From Stutzerimonas kunmingensis (lineage in GTDB: Bacteria; Pseudomonadota; Gammaproteobacteria; Pseudomonadales; Pseudomonadaceae): 64,000 nt of DNA. Location of the stretch: the NCBI RefSeq assembly GCF_900114065.1, contig NZ_FORS01000007.1, positions 62,001-126,000 of the forward strand, written 5' to 3'. Below the pieces are notes generated by a model. That model had not been told where the DNA came from, did no database searches, and saw only the letters and a list, made by a program, of their open reading frames with translations. A program made the translations under genes and the position numbers. Every line of letters starts with the position of its first letter. Positions within the stretch are counted from its first letter, which is position 1. Positions 47,334-56,470 of this stretch are shown piece after piece.

Positions 47334-48506
47334 TCATTCCGTACTGGCGCGCGCCGTGGTGTAGGCGACGATCGTTGCCAGCAGGCCGCACAGGCTGATG
47401 ATCGCCGCCAAGGGCACTGCGGTGCCATTGTGCAAAACCCCCACCGCGGAAGCGGCGATGGCGGCAATGGTGAACTGCATGCTGCCGAGCAAGGCCGAGG
47501 CGCTGCCGGCATTGGCGCGCTGGTCGGCCATGGCGCAGGCCGTGGCGTTCGGCAGCAGGCAACCGAGACAGGACACGCAGCAGAACAGCGGAATCAGCAA
47601 CGGCCAGAGCGAGTCGGGCTGTGCCGCCGCCACTGCCAACAACGCCAGCGCACTGCCGAAGAAGAACCACACCCAGCGCCGCACCCAGAACTCCGGCCCG
47701 CGCCAGCGCACCAGCCGCACGTTGACCTGCGCCATCAGGATGAAACCCGCCGCATTGACGCCGAACAGCCAGCCGAAATGCTCGGGTTTGACGCCATACA
47801 GTTCGATGAAGACGAACGGCGAGCCGGTGATGTAGGCGAACATGCCGGCCATGCACAGCGCACCGGTCAGCACGTGGCCGATGAAGAAGCGATCACGGAA
47901 CAGCCGCAGATACTGCCCGAGCGCACCGGACATCGGCTGACGCGGCAGCCCGGCAGGATAGGTTTCCGGCAGCCAGAGCGTGACCGCCACCAGGCACATC
48001 GCGCTGAACAGCGTCAGCAGGATGAAGATCGACGGCCAGCCGAACGACGCCAGCAACGCGCCGCCCGCCACCGGCGCGAGGATAGGCGCCAGGCCCATCA
48101 CCAGCATCAGCTGCGAGAACACCTTGGCGCTGGTCATCGGGTCGCACAGGTCACGCACCACGGCACGCGCTACCACCATGCCGGCACAGCCACCGAGCGC
48201 CTGGACGAAACGCACGCCGATCAGCCAGTCCATGGACGGCGCAAAGGCGCTGGCCAGCGATGCCAGGGTGAACAGTGTCACACCGACCAGCAGCGGCCCG
48301 CGCCGCCCATAGCGATCGGCCAACGGCCCGTAGACCAGCTGACCGATGGCCAGGCCGACGAAATAGGCCGCCAGCGAAAGCTGCACGTGATCGACACTGG
48401 TGCCGAACGACTCCGCCAGCAAGGGGAACGCCGGCAGGTACATGTCGATCGCCAGGGGACCGAACGCGCTGAGCGCGCCCAGTATGAGAAGAATCCGCAG
48501 GGACAT
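47334..48506 (-). CDS. Bcr/CflA family MFS drug exporter
   Basis: The 390-residue protein has twelve membrane segments and the Bcr/CflA pattern: LLILGALSAFGPLAIDMYLP at the N-terminus, QLVYGPLADRYGRRGPLLVG as the A-loop motif and LVMGLAPILAPVAGGALL as motif C of drug/proton antiporters. It should export drugs or metabolites such as cysteine or sulfonamides, as known for relatives. The ATG at 48506 is the first with family similarity. A TtgR-like repressor gene is divergent across about 200 bases that hold a matching operator. Confidence 0.9.
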   Translation of the reverse strand: MSLRILLILGALSAFGPLAIDMYLPAFPLLAESFGTSVDHVQLSLAAYFVGLAIGQLVYGPLADRYGRRGPLLVGVTLFTLASLASAFAPSMDWLIGVRFVQALGGCAGMVVARAVVRDLCDPMTSAKVFSQLMLVMGLAPILAPVAGGALLASFGWPSIFILLTLFSAMCLVAVTLWLPETYPAGLPRQPMSGALGQYLRLFRDRFFIGHVLTGALCMAGMFAYITGSPFVFIELYGVKPEHFGWLFGVNAAGFILMAQVNVRLVRWRGPEFWVRRWVWFFFGSALALLAVAAAQPDSLWPLLIPLFCCVSCLGCLLPNATACAMADQRANAGSASALLGSMQFTIAAIAASAVGVLHNGTAVPLAAIISLCGLLATIVAYTTARASTE

Positions 48507-48598
48507 CAGAGGCTCGCAAGCTGGAAAGAAGACGTGGCCGGGTGAGTTGTTGGGACCTCGACCGTGCCCGGGAATTTGCACCGGCGTGCAAGATGCTG

Positions 48599-48620
48599 TT
48601 ACATACACCGCCGATTGTAA
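48599..48620. promoter_or_regulatory. Candidate TtgR/AcrR-type operator in the pump-repressor intergenic region
   Basis: TTACA (48599-48603) and TGTAA (48616-48620) form an inverted repeat with a 12-base spacer. As far as I recall, the same half-sites and spacing occur in the P. putida TtgR operator. The site is 93 bases upstream of the Bcr/CflA start and 91 bases upstream of the TetR start, so it can serve both divergent promoters. Confidence 0.6.
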
Positions 48621-48710
48621 ACATGCATCACGACGAGATGCGCCGTTACACTGGCCGCCCTCCATCGCTGCTGGACGCCCGAAGCAGCCGTCATCTGCCT
48701 GAATCTGCCC

Positions 48711-49358
48711 ATGCGCCGAACCAAAGAAGAAGCCGAAAAAACTCGTATCGCCATCCTCGCGTCTGCCGAGCGGCTGTTTCTGGACAAGGGGGTGGCCCAC
48801 ACCAGCCTCGACCAGATCGCCCGTGACGCCGGTGTGACGCGCGGCGCGGTGTACTGGCATTTTCAGAACAAGGCGCACCTGTTCCACGAAATGCTCAACC
48901 AGATTCGCCTGCCACCGGAGCAGATGACCGAGCGCCTGTGCAGCTGCGATCAGCAGCAGCCGCTACAGGCACTGATCGCCCTGCGCAACCTGACGGTCGA
49001 GGCTATCAGCACCCTGGCCAGCAACGAGCAGAAGCGCCGGATCTTCACCATCCTGCTGCACAAGTGCGAATTCACCGATGAACTGCGTGAAGCCGAGGAA
49101 CGTCACCACGCCTTCATCAACCAGTTCATCGATCTGTGCGAAAACCTGCTGCGCAACGCCTCGACCTGCCTGCGCCCCGGCGTCACGCCGCGGCTCGCCG
49201 CGCTGTCGCTGCACGCCCTGGTGGTCGGACTGTTCACCGACTGGACGCGCGACACCGAACTGTTCGCGCCAGAGGTCGATACCAGGGCGCTGATCGACCC
49301 GCTGTTCCGCGGCCTGGTCCGCGACTGGCCGGACGATCCCGACCAGCCTGCCGCGTGA
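48711..49358 (+). CDS. TetR-family repressor, TtgR/AcrR-like
   Basis: The 215-residue protein has the typical efflux-repressor N-terminus (RRTKEEAEKTRIAILASAER; GVTRGAVYWHFQNKAHLFHE) and the central HKCEFTDELREAEERH that recalls TtgR and AcrR. It should bind hydrophobic drugs and release the operator. It is divergent from a Bcr/CflA pump gene, the likely target. There is no RND operon beside it, which differs from the usual ttgR or acrR arrangement. Confidence 0.9.
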   Translation: MRRTKEEAEKTRIAILASAERLFLDKGVAHTSLDQIARDAGVTRGAVYWHFQNKAHLFHEMLNQIRLPPEQMTERLCSCDQQQPLQALIALRNLTVEAISTLASNEQKRRIFTILLHKCEFTDELREAEERHHAFINQFIDLCENLLRNASTCLRPGVTPRLAALSLHALVVGLFTDWTRDTELFAPEVDTRALIDPLFRGLVRDWPDDPDQPAA

Positions 49359-49362
49359 GCGA

Positions 49363-49554
49363 TCAGCTCACCTGGTAACCCTCTTCGCTGATCGCCTGGC
49401 GAATCGCCTGCTCGCTGGCGCTGCTCTGGACCTGCACCGTTCCGGCCGCCAGGTCCACCTGCACCTGCGCCTGCGGGTCCAGCGCCTGGATGGCCTGGGT
49501 TACCGCACGCTCGCAGTGGCTGCAGGTCATTCCGCTCACGTTGAATACTTGCAT
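49363..49554 (-). CDS. copZ: Copper chaperone, HMA domain
   Basis: The 63-residue protein is a single heavy-metal-associated domain with the metal-binding GMTCSHC motif (Cys11 and Cys14) and the C-terminal AISEEGYQV. It carries cytosolic Cu(I) to the P-type ATPase encoded divergently. A CueR-type promoter with 19-base spacing lies just upstream. Confidence 0.93.
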   Translation of the reverse strand: MQVFNVSGMTCSHCERAVTQAIQALDPQAQVQVDLAAGTVQVQSSASEQAIRQAISEEGYQVS

Positions 49555-49584
49555 CGTCGCTCTCCTCGTCTGCTGAAGGCGCCG

Positions 49585-49615
49585 ATTCTCGACCTTGCCA
49601 CCCGGGCAAGGTCAA
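49585..49615 (-). promoter_or_regulatory. CueR-type promoter of copZ
   Basis: On the minus strand, TTGACC (49615-49610) and GAGAAT (49590-49585) are separated by 19 bases, the stretched spacing of MerR-family promoters. The spacer holds the dyad ACCTTGCC...GGCAAGGT (49592-49612), characteristic of CueR sites. Confidence 0.85.
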
Positions 49616-49641
49616 GGCACCTGCTGTCGCAGATCATGGTG

Positions 49642-49672
49642 TTGACCTTGCCATAGGGTTAAGGTCGATCCT
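49642..49672 (+). promoter_or_regulatory. CueR-type promoter of copA
   Basis: TTGACC (49642-49647) and GATCCT (49667-49672) are separated by 19 bases. The spacer carries the imperfect dyad ACCTTGCC-ATAG-GGTTAAGGT. The copA start follows 30 bases downstream. With the copZ promoter it forms a back-to-back pair. Confidence 0.85.
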
Positions 49673-49702
49673 GCAGCCATCGCAATCCGAGGAGTCACTG
49701 CC

Positions 49703-52081
49703 ATGTCCAGCGCCACCCATACGCTGCCGGTCAGCGGTATGACCTGCGCCAGCTGCGCCGGCCGCGTCGAGCGGGCCCTGCTCAAGGTGCCGGGCGTCGC
49801 CGCGGCCAACGTCAACCTGGCCAACGAACAGGTGCGTATCGAAGGCGATGACCTGGGTGTGGCGACGCTGATCGAGGCCGTGGAAAAGGCCGGCTACGGC
49901 GTACCGCTGCAGAGCATCGAGCTGAACATCGAGGGCATGACCTGCGCCAGCTGCGTCGGCCGGGTCGAACGCGCCCTGCTCAAGGTGCCAGGCGTGCGCA
50001 GCGCCGCGGTGAACCTGGCCAGCGAGCGTGCGCATGTCGAGGTGATCGGTACGCCGGACCCCGCCGTGCTGATCCAGGCGGTCGAGGCCGCAGGCTACAA
50101 GGCAAGCGCCGGCGACCAGCAGCGCCCCGAAGAAGATGCCGAGCGGCGCCTGCAGCGTGAACGCTGGGCGGTGATCGCCGCCCTGTTGCTGGCCGCACCG
50201 CTGGTGCTGCCGATGTTCGGCGAACTGTTCGGGCAGCACTGGATGCTGCCAGCGTGGATCCAGTTCCTGCTCGCCACCCCAGTACAGTTTATCCTCGGCG
50301 CACGCTTCTACATGGCTGGCTGGAAGGCGGTGCGTGCTGGCGCCGGCAACATGGACCTGCTGGTCGCCATCGGCACCAGCGCGGGTTACGGTCTGAGCCT
50401 CTATCAATGGTGGGCGACGCCGGCCGGGCAGATGCCGCACCTGTATTTCGAGGCCTCGGCGGTGGTGATCGCCCTGGTGCTGCTCGGCAAATACCTGGAA
50501 AGCCGCGCCAAGCGCCAGACCAGCGCCGCCATTCGTGCGCTCGAAGCCTTGCGCCCAGACCGCGCGACGCGGGTAGTCGACGGCCGCGAGGAAGATGTCG
50601 CCATCGCCGCGCTGCGCCTGGAAGACCTGGTGATGGTCAAGCCAGGCGAGCGTTTCCCGGTGGACGGTGAAGTGGTCGAGGGCGAGAGCCAGGCCGACGA
50701 AGCGCTGATCAGTGGCGAAAGCCTGCCAGTGAACAAGGCGCCAGGCGACCGCATCACCGGCGGCGCGATCAATGGCGAGGGCAGGCTGCTGGTGCGCACC
50801 ACTGCGCTCGGTGGCGAGACCGTGCTGGCGCGGATCATCCGCCTGGTGGAAGACGCCCAGGCAGCCAAGGCGCCGATCCAGAAGCTGGTGGACAAGGTCA
50901 GCCAGGTGTTCGTCCCGGCGGTACTGGTGATCGCCGTGTTCACCCTGATCGGCTGGCTGCTGACTGGCGCCCCGGTCGAGGTCGCGCTGATCAACGCCGT
51001 GGCCGTGCTGGTCATCGCCTGCCCCTGCGCCCTGGGTCTGGCCACGCCGGCGGCGATCATGGCCGGCACCGGCGTGGCCGCGCGCCACGGCATCCTGATC
51101 AAGGACGCCGAGGCGCTGGAAGTCGCCCATGCGGTCACGGCCGTGGCCTTCGACAAGACCGGCACGCTCACCTCGGGCAAGCCGCAGATCATCCACCTGC
51201 ATGCCGTGGACGGCGACGAAGCGCGGATACTGCGCCTGGCCGGCGCCCTGCAGCGGGGCAGCGAACACCCGCTGGCGCGCGCCGTGCTGGAGCGCTGCGA
51301 AGCCGACGGCATCGCCGTGCCGGATGTACAGAAGAGCCAGGCCCTGAGCGGCCGCGGCATCGCCGGAACGCTGGATGGTCAGCAGCTGGCGCTGGGCAAC
51401 CGGCGCATGCTCGAAGAGTACGGCCTGCAGCCGGGCGAGCTGCTGGAAACCGCCCAGCGCTGGGAAGCCGAGGGTCGCACCCTCTCCTGGCTGGTGGAGC
51501 ATGCGCCCGAGCCGCGTATCCTCGGCCTGTTCGCTTTTGGTGACAGCCTCAAGGACGGCGCCGCAGCAGCGATTGCCGGGCTCGCGGCGCGGCATATCCG
51601 CAGCCACCTGATCACCGGCGACAACCGTGGCAGCGCGCGGGTGGTGGCCGAAGCGCTGCACATCGATGACGTGCATGCCGAGGTGCTGCCAGCGGACAAG
51701 GCCGCCACCGTGGCGGAGCTGAAGAAAGGCGGCGCCGTGGTGGCGATGGTCGGCGACGGCATCAACGATGCCCCGGCCCTGGCCGCAGCGGATGTCGGCA
51801 TCGCCATGGGTGGCGGTACCGATGTGGCCATGCATGCCGCCGGCATCACCCTGATGCGCGGCGATCCGCGGCTGGTACCGGCGGCGCTGGAAATCAGCCG
51901 GCGCACCTACCGCAAGATCCAGCAGAACCTGTTCTGGGCCTTCATCTACAACCTGGTGGGCATTCCGCTCGCCGCCTTCGGCTTTCTCAGCCCGGTGGTG
52001 GCTGGCGCGGCGATGGCCCTGTCGAGCGTCAGCGTGGTGAGCAACGCCCTGCTGCTGCGTTCCTGGAAGCCGGAAGAATGA
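49703..52081 (+). CDS. copA: Cu(I)-exporting P1B-type ATPase
   Basis: The 792-residue inner-membrane pump has two N-terminal HMA domains (CxxC at residues 15-18 and 81-84), eight predicted helices, the transmembrane CPC motif (Cys440-Pro-Cys442), the phosphorylated Asp484 in DKTGT, the HP motif in [10 protein letters not shown] and the hinge [12 protein letters not shown]. It exports Cu(I) from the cytoplasm. The start at 49703 lies shortly after the CueR-type promoter. cueR follows 13 bases downstream, so the regulator is probably co-induced. Confidence 0.97.
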   Translation: MSSATHTLPVSGMTCASCAGRVERALLKVPGVAAANVNLANEQVRIEGDDLGVATLIEAVEKAGYGVPLQSIELNIEGMTCASCVGRVERALLKVPGVRSAAVNLASERAHVEVIGTPDPAVLIQAVEAAGYKASAGDQQRPEEDAERRLQRERWAVIAALLLAAPLVLPMFGELFGQHWMLPAWIQFLLATPVQFILGARFYMAGWKAVRAGAGNMDLLVAIGTSAGYGLSLYQWWATPAGQMPHLYFEASAVVIALVLLGKYLESRAKRQTSAAIRALEALRPDRATRVVDGREEDVAIAALRLEDLVMVKPGERFPVDGEVVEGESQADEALISGESLPVNKAPGDRITGGAINGEGRLLVRTTALGGETVLARIIRLVEDAQAAKAPIQKLVDKVSQVFVPAVLVIAVFTLIGWLLTGAPVEVALINAVAVLVIACPCALGLATPAAIMAGTGVAARHGILIKDAEALEVAHAVTAVAFDKTGTLTSGKPQIIHLHAVDGDEARILRLAGALQRGSEHPLARAVLERCEADGIAVPDVQKSQALSGRGIAGTLDGQQLALGNRRMLEEYGLQPGELLETAQRWEAEGRTLSWLVEHAPEPRILGLFAFGDSLKDGAAAAIAGLAARHIRSHLITGDNRGSARVVAEALHIDDVHAEVLPADKAATVAELKKGGAVVAMVGDGINDAPALAAADVGIAMGGGTDVAMHAAGITLMRGDPRLVPAALEISRRTYRKIQQNLFWAFIYNLVGIPLAAFGFLSPVVAGAAMALSSVSVVSNALLLRSWKPEE

Positions 52082-52094
52082 TCGGGAGCACGCC

Positions 52095-52538
52095 ATGAAC
52101 ATTGGTCAGGCAGCCAAGCACAGTGGCCTCACGGCGAAGATGATCCGCTACTACGAATCCATCGGCCTGCTCACGCCGGCCGGGCGTGGCGCCAATGGCT
52201 ATCGCCACTACAACGAGCGCGACCTGCATCAGCTGGCCTTCATCCGCCGCGCCCGTGACCTGGGTTTCTCGCTGGAGGAGGTCGGCAAGCTGCTGGCGCT
52301 GTGGCAGGACCGTCAGCGCGCCAGCGCCGACGTGAAAGCCCTGGCCGGCGCGCACATCGACGAGCTGAACCGCAAGATCGCCGAGCTGGTCGGCCTGCGC
52401 GACACCCTGCAGGAGCTGGTCGACCACTGCCAGGGCGATGATCGCCCGGACTGCCCGATCCTGCAGGGCATCGAAAGCGGCTGCTGCAGCGCCCCGTCAT
52501 CCCGCCCCTCCCCAATCACTGCGCCTGGCAAAGGCTGA
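52095..52538 (+). CDS. cueR: Cu(I)-responsive MerR-family regulator
   Basis: The 147-residue protein has the MerR winged helix ([20 protein letters not shown]), a dimerisation helix and the Cu(I)-binding Cys112 and Cys120, the exact positions of CueR. A C-terminal Cys-Cys pair and Pro/Ser tail follow. It activates the two 19-base-spaced promoters of copZ and copA. It lies downstream of copA, whereas in many bacteria cueR is divergent from the pump gene. Confidence 0.95.
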   Translation: MNIGQAAKHSGLTAKMIRYYESIGLLTPAGRGANGYRHYNERDLHQLAFIRRARDLGFSLEEVGKLLALWQDRQRASADVKALAGAHIDELNRKIAELVGLRDTLQELVDHCQGDDRPDCPILQGIESGCCSAPSSRPSPITAPGKG

Positions 52539-52708
52539 TGCCAACGCGGGCCGCCCCGGCCCGCGCCCCCTGCTCCAGGATTCGCTGCGACCATTCCTCG
52601 ATTTACATTCAAGTTCGTATGCTCGCGGCCGAAAGAGGGCCCGAAGACACCCGCGGGCCGCCGGCAAGGCACCCGCTCGGATCGAACTATTCATCTGATT
52701 GGAATGAC

Positions 52709-54631
52709 ATGAACAACTGGTTTGCAAACATCGGCGTCAGCAGGAAGCTCACACTGGGCTTCGGTGCCGTGCTGGTCTTGACCCTCATCCTCGCCTGGAA
52801 CGGCTGGGGCAGCCTCGGCAGTGTCATCCAGCGCAGCGGCTGGATGACCGAGATCTCATTGCTGAACAAGACGCTGACCGACCTGCGTATCGCCCGCCTG
52901 CAATTCATGCTGGCCAATGGTGACAACGAATCCACCGAGCGTCTGGACAAGAACCTGGGCATTTACCTCGCCCAGCAGACCAAGCTGCTGGAGACCTTCA
53001 AGAACCCGGTCAACGTCGCCCAGCTCAAGGAGCAGGCCGGCTACAACGCGCAGTATCAGAATTCGCTGAACGACATGCGCAAGGCCTATGCCCAGGCCAA
53101 CGCCTCGCGGCAGATCATCGACCAGGCCGCAGGCCGTCTGAGCGAGCTGATGGCTGGCGTGAACCGTCAGGTGCTGCAGCTCTCGGACTATGACGAGGGC
53201 CGTTTCGCACAATTCCAGGCGATCACCCAGATCGAAGACGACGTGCAGCGTGCGCAGTACCTGCTGCGCGTCTACATGAGCAGCCCGGGTGCCGAGGCGG
53301 CGAAGGCGATCTACGCCCAGCTCGACGCCGCGCAGGCCACCCTCGGCCGTCATGCCGGCGCACTGGACGCCGACAGCGGCGCGGCGCTGCAGCAGATGCG
53401 CACGGTGCTCGGCGAGTACCGCAGCGCCATCGAGGCGCTGGAGAAGGCCACCCAGGCAATCGCCAAGGCGCGCCAGGAGATGACCGACCAGCAGAAGGAA
53501 ATCGTCCGTATCAGCGACTCGCTCTACCAGTTCCAGCTCGACCAGCTCGACGTGGAAAGCGCCGCAGCACGCACGCGCCTGATCGTCAGCGCGCTGCTGG
53601 CCCTGGTGCTGGGCATGCTGGCCGCCTGGCTGATCACCCGGCAGATCATCCTGCCGCTGCGTGCCACCCTGGCCGACGTCGAGCGCATCGCCTCCGGCGA
53701 CCTCAGCGCCACCGCACAGGTTCAGCGCCGCGACGAGCTGGGCGTGCTGCAGCGCGGCATCCAGCAGATGGGCTCGACCCTGCGCGAGCTGATCGGCGGC
53801 ATCCGCGATGGTGTCAGCCAGATCAGCGCCGCCGCCGAGGAGCTCTCGGCCGTCACCCAGCAGACCAGCGCCGGCGTGAACAGCCAGAAGGAAGAAACCG
53901 ATCAGGTCGCCACCGCCATGCACGAGATGTCGGCGACCGTTCAGGAAGTCGCGCGCAATGCCGAACAGGCCGCGCTGGCCGCCACCGAGGCGGACGGCGA
54001 AGCCCGGGAAGGCGATCGCGTGGTCACCGAGGTGGTCACCCAGATCGAACGCATGGCCAGCGCCGTGGTGCGCTCCACCGAGGCGATGACCGCACTGCAG
54101 CAAGAGAGCGACAAGATCGGCAGCGTGATGAACGTGATTCGGGCGGTGGCCGAGCAGACCAACCTGCTGGCGCTCAACGCCGCCATCGAAGCCGCCCGTG
54201 CCGGCGAGGCCGGACGCGGATTCGCCGTGGTCGCCGACGAGGTCCGCGGCCTGGCGCAGCGTACGCAGAAGTCCACCGAGGAAATCGAAGGGCTGGTCGC
54301 CGCGCTACAGAACGGCACCCAGCAGGTTGCCTCGATCATGCACACCAGCCGCGACCTGACCGACAGCGGCGTCGAGCTGGCGCGCCGTGCCGGCGCGTCG
54401 CTGGGCAGCATCACCCGCACCGTGTCGAACATCCAGGCGATGAACCAGCAGATCGCCGCGGCCGCCGAGGAGCAGAGCGCGGTGGCCGAGGAGATCAGCC
54501 GCAGCGTGGTGAACGTGCGCGATGTGTCGGAACAGACCGCCGCCGCCAGCGAGGAAACCGCGGCGTCGAGCACCGAGCTGGCCCGTCTGGGCGGTCAGTT
54601 GCAGTCGATGGTGAGCCGCTTCCGGCTCTGA
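52709..54631 (+). CDS. Methyl-accepting chemotaxis protein with helical bimodular (HBM) sensor
   Basis: The 640-residue receptor has an N-terminal membrane helix ([20 protein letters not shown]), an all-helical periplasmic domain of about 250 residues, a second membrane helix near residue 295 ([20 protein letters not shown]), a HAMP domain and the signalling hairpin with the tip [20 protein letters not shown]. The helical, beta-poor sensor of this length is typical of HBM chemoreceptors, some of which sense TCA-cycle acids. No CheR-docking C-terminal pentapeptide is seen. The ATG at 52709 is chosen because the membrane helix follows at the normal distance. Confidence 0.9.
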   Translation: MNNWFANIGVSRKLTLGFGAVLVLTLILAWNGWGSLGSVIQRSGWMTEISLLNKTLTDLRIARLQFMLANGDNESTERLDKNLGIYLAQQTKLLETFKNPVNVAQLKEQAGYNAQYQNSLNDMRKAYAQANASRQIIDQAAGRLSELMAGVNRQVLQLSDYDEGRFAQFQAITQIEDDVQRAQYLLRVYMSSPGAEAAKAIYAQLDAAQATLGRHAGALDADSGAALQQMRTVLGEYRSAIEALEKATQAIAKARQEMTDQQKEIVRISDSLYQFQLDQLDVESAAARTRLIVSALLALVLGMLAAWLITRQIILPLRATLADVERIASGDLSATAQVQRRDELGVLQRGIQQMGSTLRELIGGIRDGVSQISAAAEELSAVTQQTSAGVNSQKEETDQVATAMHEMSATVQEVARNAEQAALAATEADGEAREGDRVVTEVVTQIERMASAVVRSTEAMTALQQESDKIGSVMNVIRAVAEQTNLLALNAAIEAARAGEAGRGFAVVADEVRGLAQRTQKSTEEIEGLVAALQNGTQQVASIMHTSRDLTDSGVELARRAGASLGSITRTVSNIQAMNQQIAAAAEEQSAVAEEISRSVVNVRDVSEQTAAASEETAASSTELARLGGQLQSMVSRFRL

Positions 54632-54673
54632 CGGAACCTCGCGAGGCAGGCCCTGCCTCGCGCGGTGGAAGGC

Positions 54674-55141
54674 TCAGCTGGCCTGGGATTGCAGGTAATT
54701 CTGCAGACCGATGCGGTCGATCAGGCCGAGCTGCTGCTCCAGCCAGTAGGCGTGGTCTTCCTCGGTGTCGTGCAGCTGCAGCGCCAGCATGTCGCGGGTC
54801 GGGTAGTCGCCGTGCTGTTCGGCCAGCGCGATGCCCTGGGCCAGCGCGGCGCGCACCTTGTACTCCAGCGCCAGATCGTTGCGCAGCATGTCCGGCACAG
54901 TGTGCCCCGGATTGATCGGCTCCGGCGTCATGTCCGGGGTGCCTTCGAGAAAGAGGATGCGCTGCAACAGTGCATCGGCGTGCTGCGTCTCTTCTTCCAT
55001 CTCGTGATTGATACGCTCGTAGAGCTTGCTGAAGCCCCAGTCGGCGTACATCCGCGAATGCAGGAAATACTGATCGCGCGCCGCCAGTTCGCCGCGCAAC
55101 AGCTCCTTCAGATAGTCGATTACCGGTGCCTGGCCTTGCAT
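54674..55141 (-). CDS. ftnA: Bacterioferritin-like ferritin lacking the haem ligand (FtnA/BfrA type)
   Basis: The 155-residue four-helix protein keeps the diiron ferroxidase residues (Glu18, Glu51, His54, and Glu/His in DTEEDHAYW). The haem-binding Met52 of classical bacterioferritin is replaced by Thr ([11 protein letters not shown]). This is the pattern of P. aeruginosa FtnA, formerly called BfrA. It stores iron in the cytoplasm as a 24-mer. No bacterioferritin-associated ferredoxin gene is adjacent. Confidence 0.93.
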   Translation of the reverse strand: MQGQAPVIDYLKELLRGELAARDQYFLHSRMYADWGFSKLYERINHEMEEETQHADALLQRILFLEGTPDMTPEPINPGHTVPDMLRNDLALEYKVRAALAQGIALAEQHGDYPTRDMLALQLHDTEEDHAYWLEQQLGLIDRIGLQNYLQSQAS

Positions 55142-55386
55142 TGCGTATTCCCCATGAGTGATGCGCCTTCAACAGCGGGCAAGCATCCCCGCTGAGTTCA
55201 CGACGGTCAAGCGCTGCAGAGCCGCAGCCGCGCCCCCTTGAGTGTGGCAGAGCCTCGGCAGAAGTCGACCGCCCGGTCACATGCTTGTGCGCGCATTGTC
55301 GGCGAACTCCTGCGCAGACGCGGGGCTCTACTGTCAGTCCCAACGGGTGCCAGCGCGCCCGCAACGCCGATCAGACAGGAGCCCCG

Positions 55387-56466
55387 ATGACGTCGACGCG
55401 AGCATTCCCAGTGTCCCGTGCCTGGTTGACGGTCATCGTCTGTGCGCTGCCGCTGCTCGGTGGTTGCTCCTCGGAAGCCGAGCCGGCACCCGTGCCGCCA
55501 CGGGTGGCCCTGGTCGAGCCGTTGCAGGCGGCCGAGCCGAAAGCCGAGGCGCTACGCTTCTCCGGCGTGGTGCAGAGCGTGACCTCCACGCAACTGTCAT
55601 TCGAGGTGGCCGGGCGTATCGAGCGCATCCTGGTCGACGAAGGCACGCGGGTGCGCCGCGGGCAGGCGCTGGCACAGCTGGATCGCACCGACTATCGCCT
55701 GCAGATGCGCGAAGCCGAGGCACGCCTGCGTCAACTGGAAGCGGATCTGGCGCGCAAGCGCACGCTGCTCGCCGAGGGCATTCTCGCCCCCGCCGCCATC
55801 GAAGCGCTGCAAGCCAACACCGTGGCCGCACGGGTGGCGCGCGACAGCGCCCAGCGCGACCTCGATCACAGCACGCTGAACGCGCCGTTCGATGGCGTGG
55901 TGGCGCGCCGCCTGGCCGAGCCGGACATGGTGGTCGCGGTAGGCACGCCGGTATTCGAGATGCAGGACAACCGCCATATCGAAGTCAGCGTCGACCTGCC
56001 GGAAAGCGCAGCGCTGAGCATCCCGCTCGGGCCCGAGCTGCAGGCCGAGGCTGAACTGGTGATCGCCGATCTGCGTCTGCCGCTGCGCTACAAGGAGCAC
56101 AGCACTCAGCCACGCGAAGGCGCGCGCACCTACCGTCTGGTGCTGCAGGGTGAGCCACCGGAGGATTTCAATCTGCTGCCAGGCATGGCCATGCGCGTCA
56201 GCATCGAACGTCCGGCGCAGCCGCAGACGACCCGCGACGCCTTTCGCCTGCCGTTGTCGGCGCTGCAGACCGGCAGCGACGGTCAGCATTTCATCTGGCA
56301 GGCCGACGATGGCCGCGCGCGGCGGCTGGCCGTGGACCTGCAGCAGGTTGAAGGCGATCAGGCACTGATCCGTGGCGAGGGCCTGCAGGCGCAGCTGCCG
56401 ATCATCGTCGCTGGCGGCAGCAAGCTGCACGACGATCAACCGATCGAAGCGAAGGAGCGGAACTGA
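55387..56466 (+). CDS. RND efflux periplasmic adaptor (lipoprotein)
   Basis: The 359-residue membrane-fusion protein has a lipobox (ALPLLGGC), a biotinyl-lipoyl-like half-motif (FEVAGRIERILVDEGTRVRR), a helical hairpin (residues about 105-165) and the return strand DLDHSTLNAPFDGVVARRLA. It bridges the inner-membrane pump and outer-membrane channel encoded next. The ATG at 55387 places the signal sequence at the terminus. The permease gene begins 4 bases after its stop. Confidence 0.92.
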   Translation: MTSTRAFPVSRAWLTVIVCALPLLGGCSSEAEPAPVPPRVALVEPLQAAEPKAEALRFSGVVQSVTSTQLSFEVAGRIERILVDEGTRVRRGQALAQLDRTDYRLQMREAEARLRQLEADLARKRTLLAEGILAPAAIEALQANTVAARVARDSAQRDLDHSTLNAPFDGVVARRLAEPDMVVAVGTPVFEMQDNRHIEVSVDLPESAALSIPLGPELQAEAELVIADLRLPLRYKEHSTQPREGARTYRLVLQGEPPEDFNLLPGMAMRVSIERPAQPQTTRDAFRLPLSALQTGSDGQHFIWQADDGRARRLAVDLQQVEGDQALIRGEGLQAQLPIIVAGGSKLHDDQPIEAKERN

Positions 56467-56470
56467 GCCG

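Noticed and set aside
49634..52102. Minus-strand open frame of 822 codons across copA
   Set aside because: Antisense shadow of a P-type ATPase gene with all its motifs; typical high-GC artefact.
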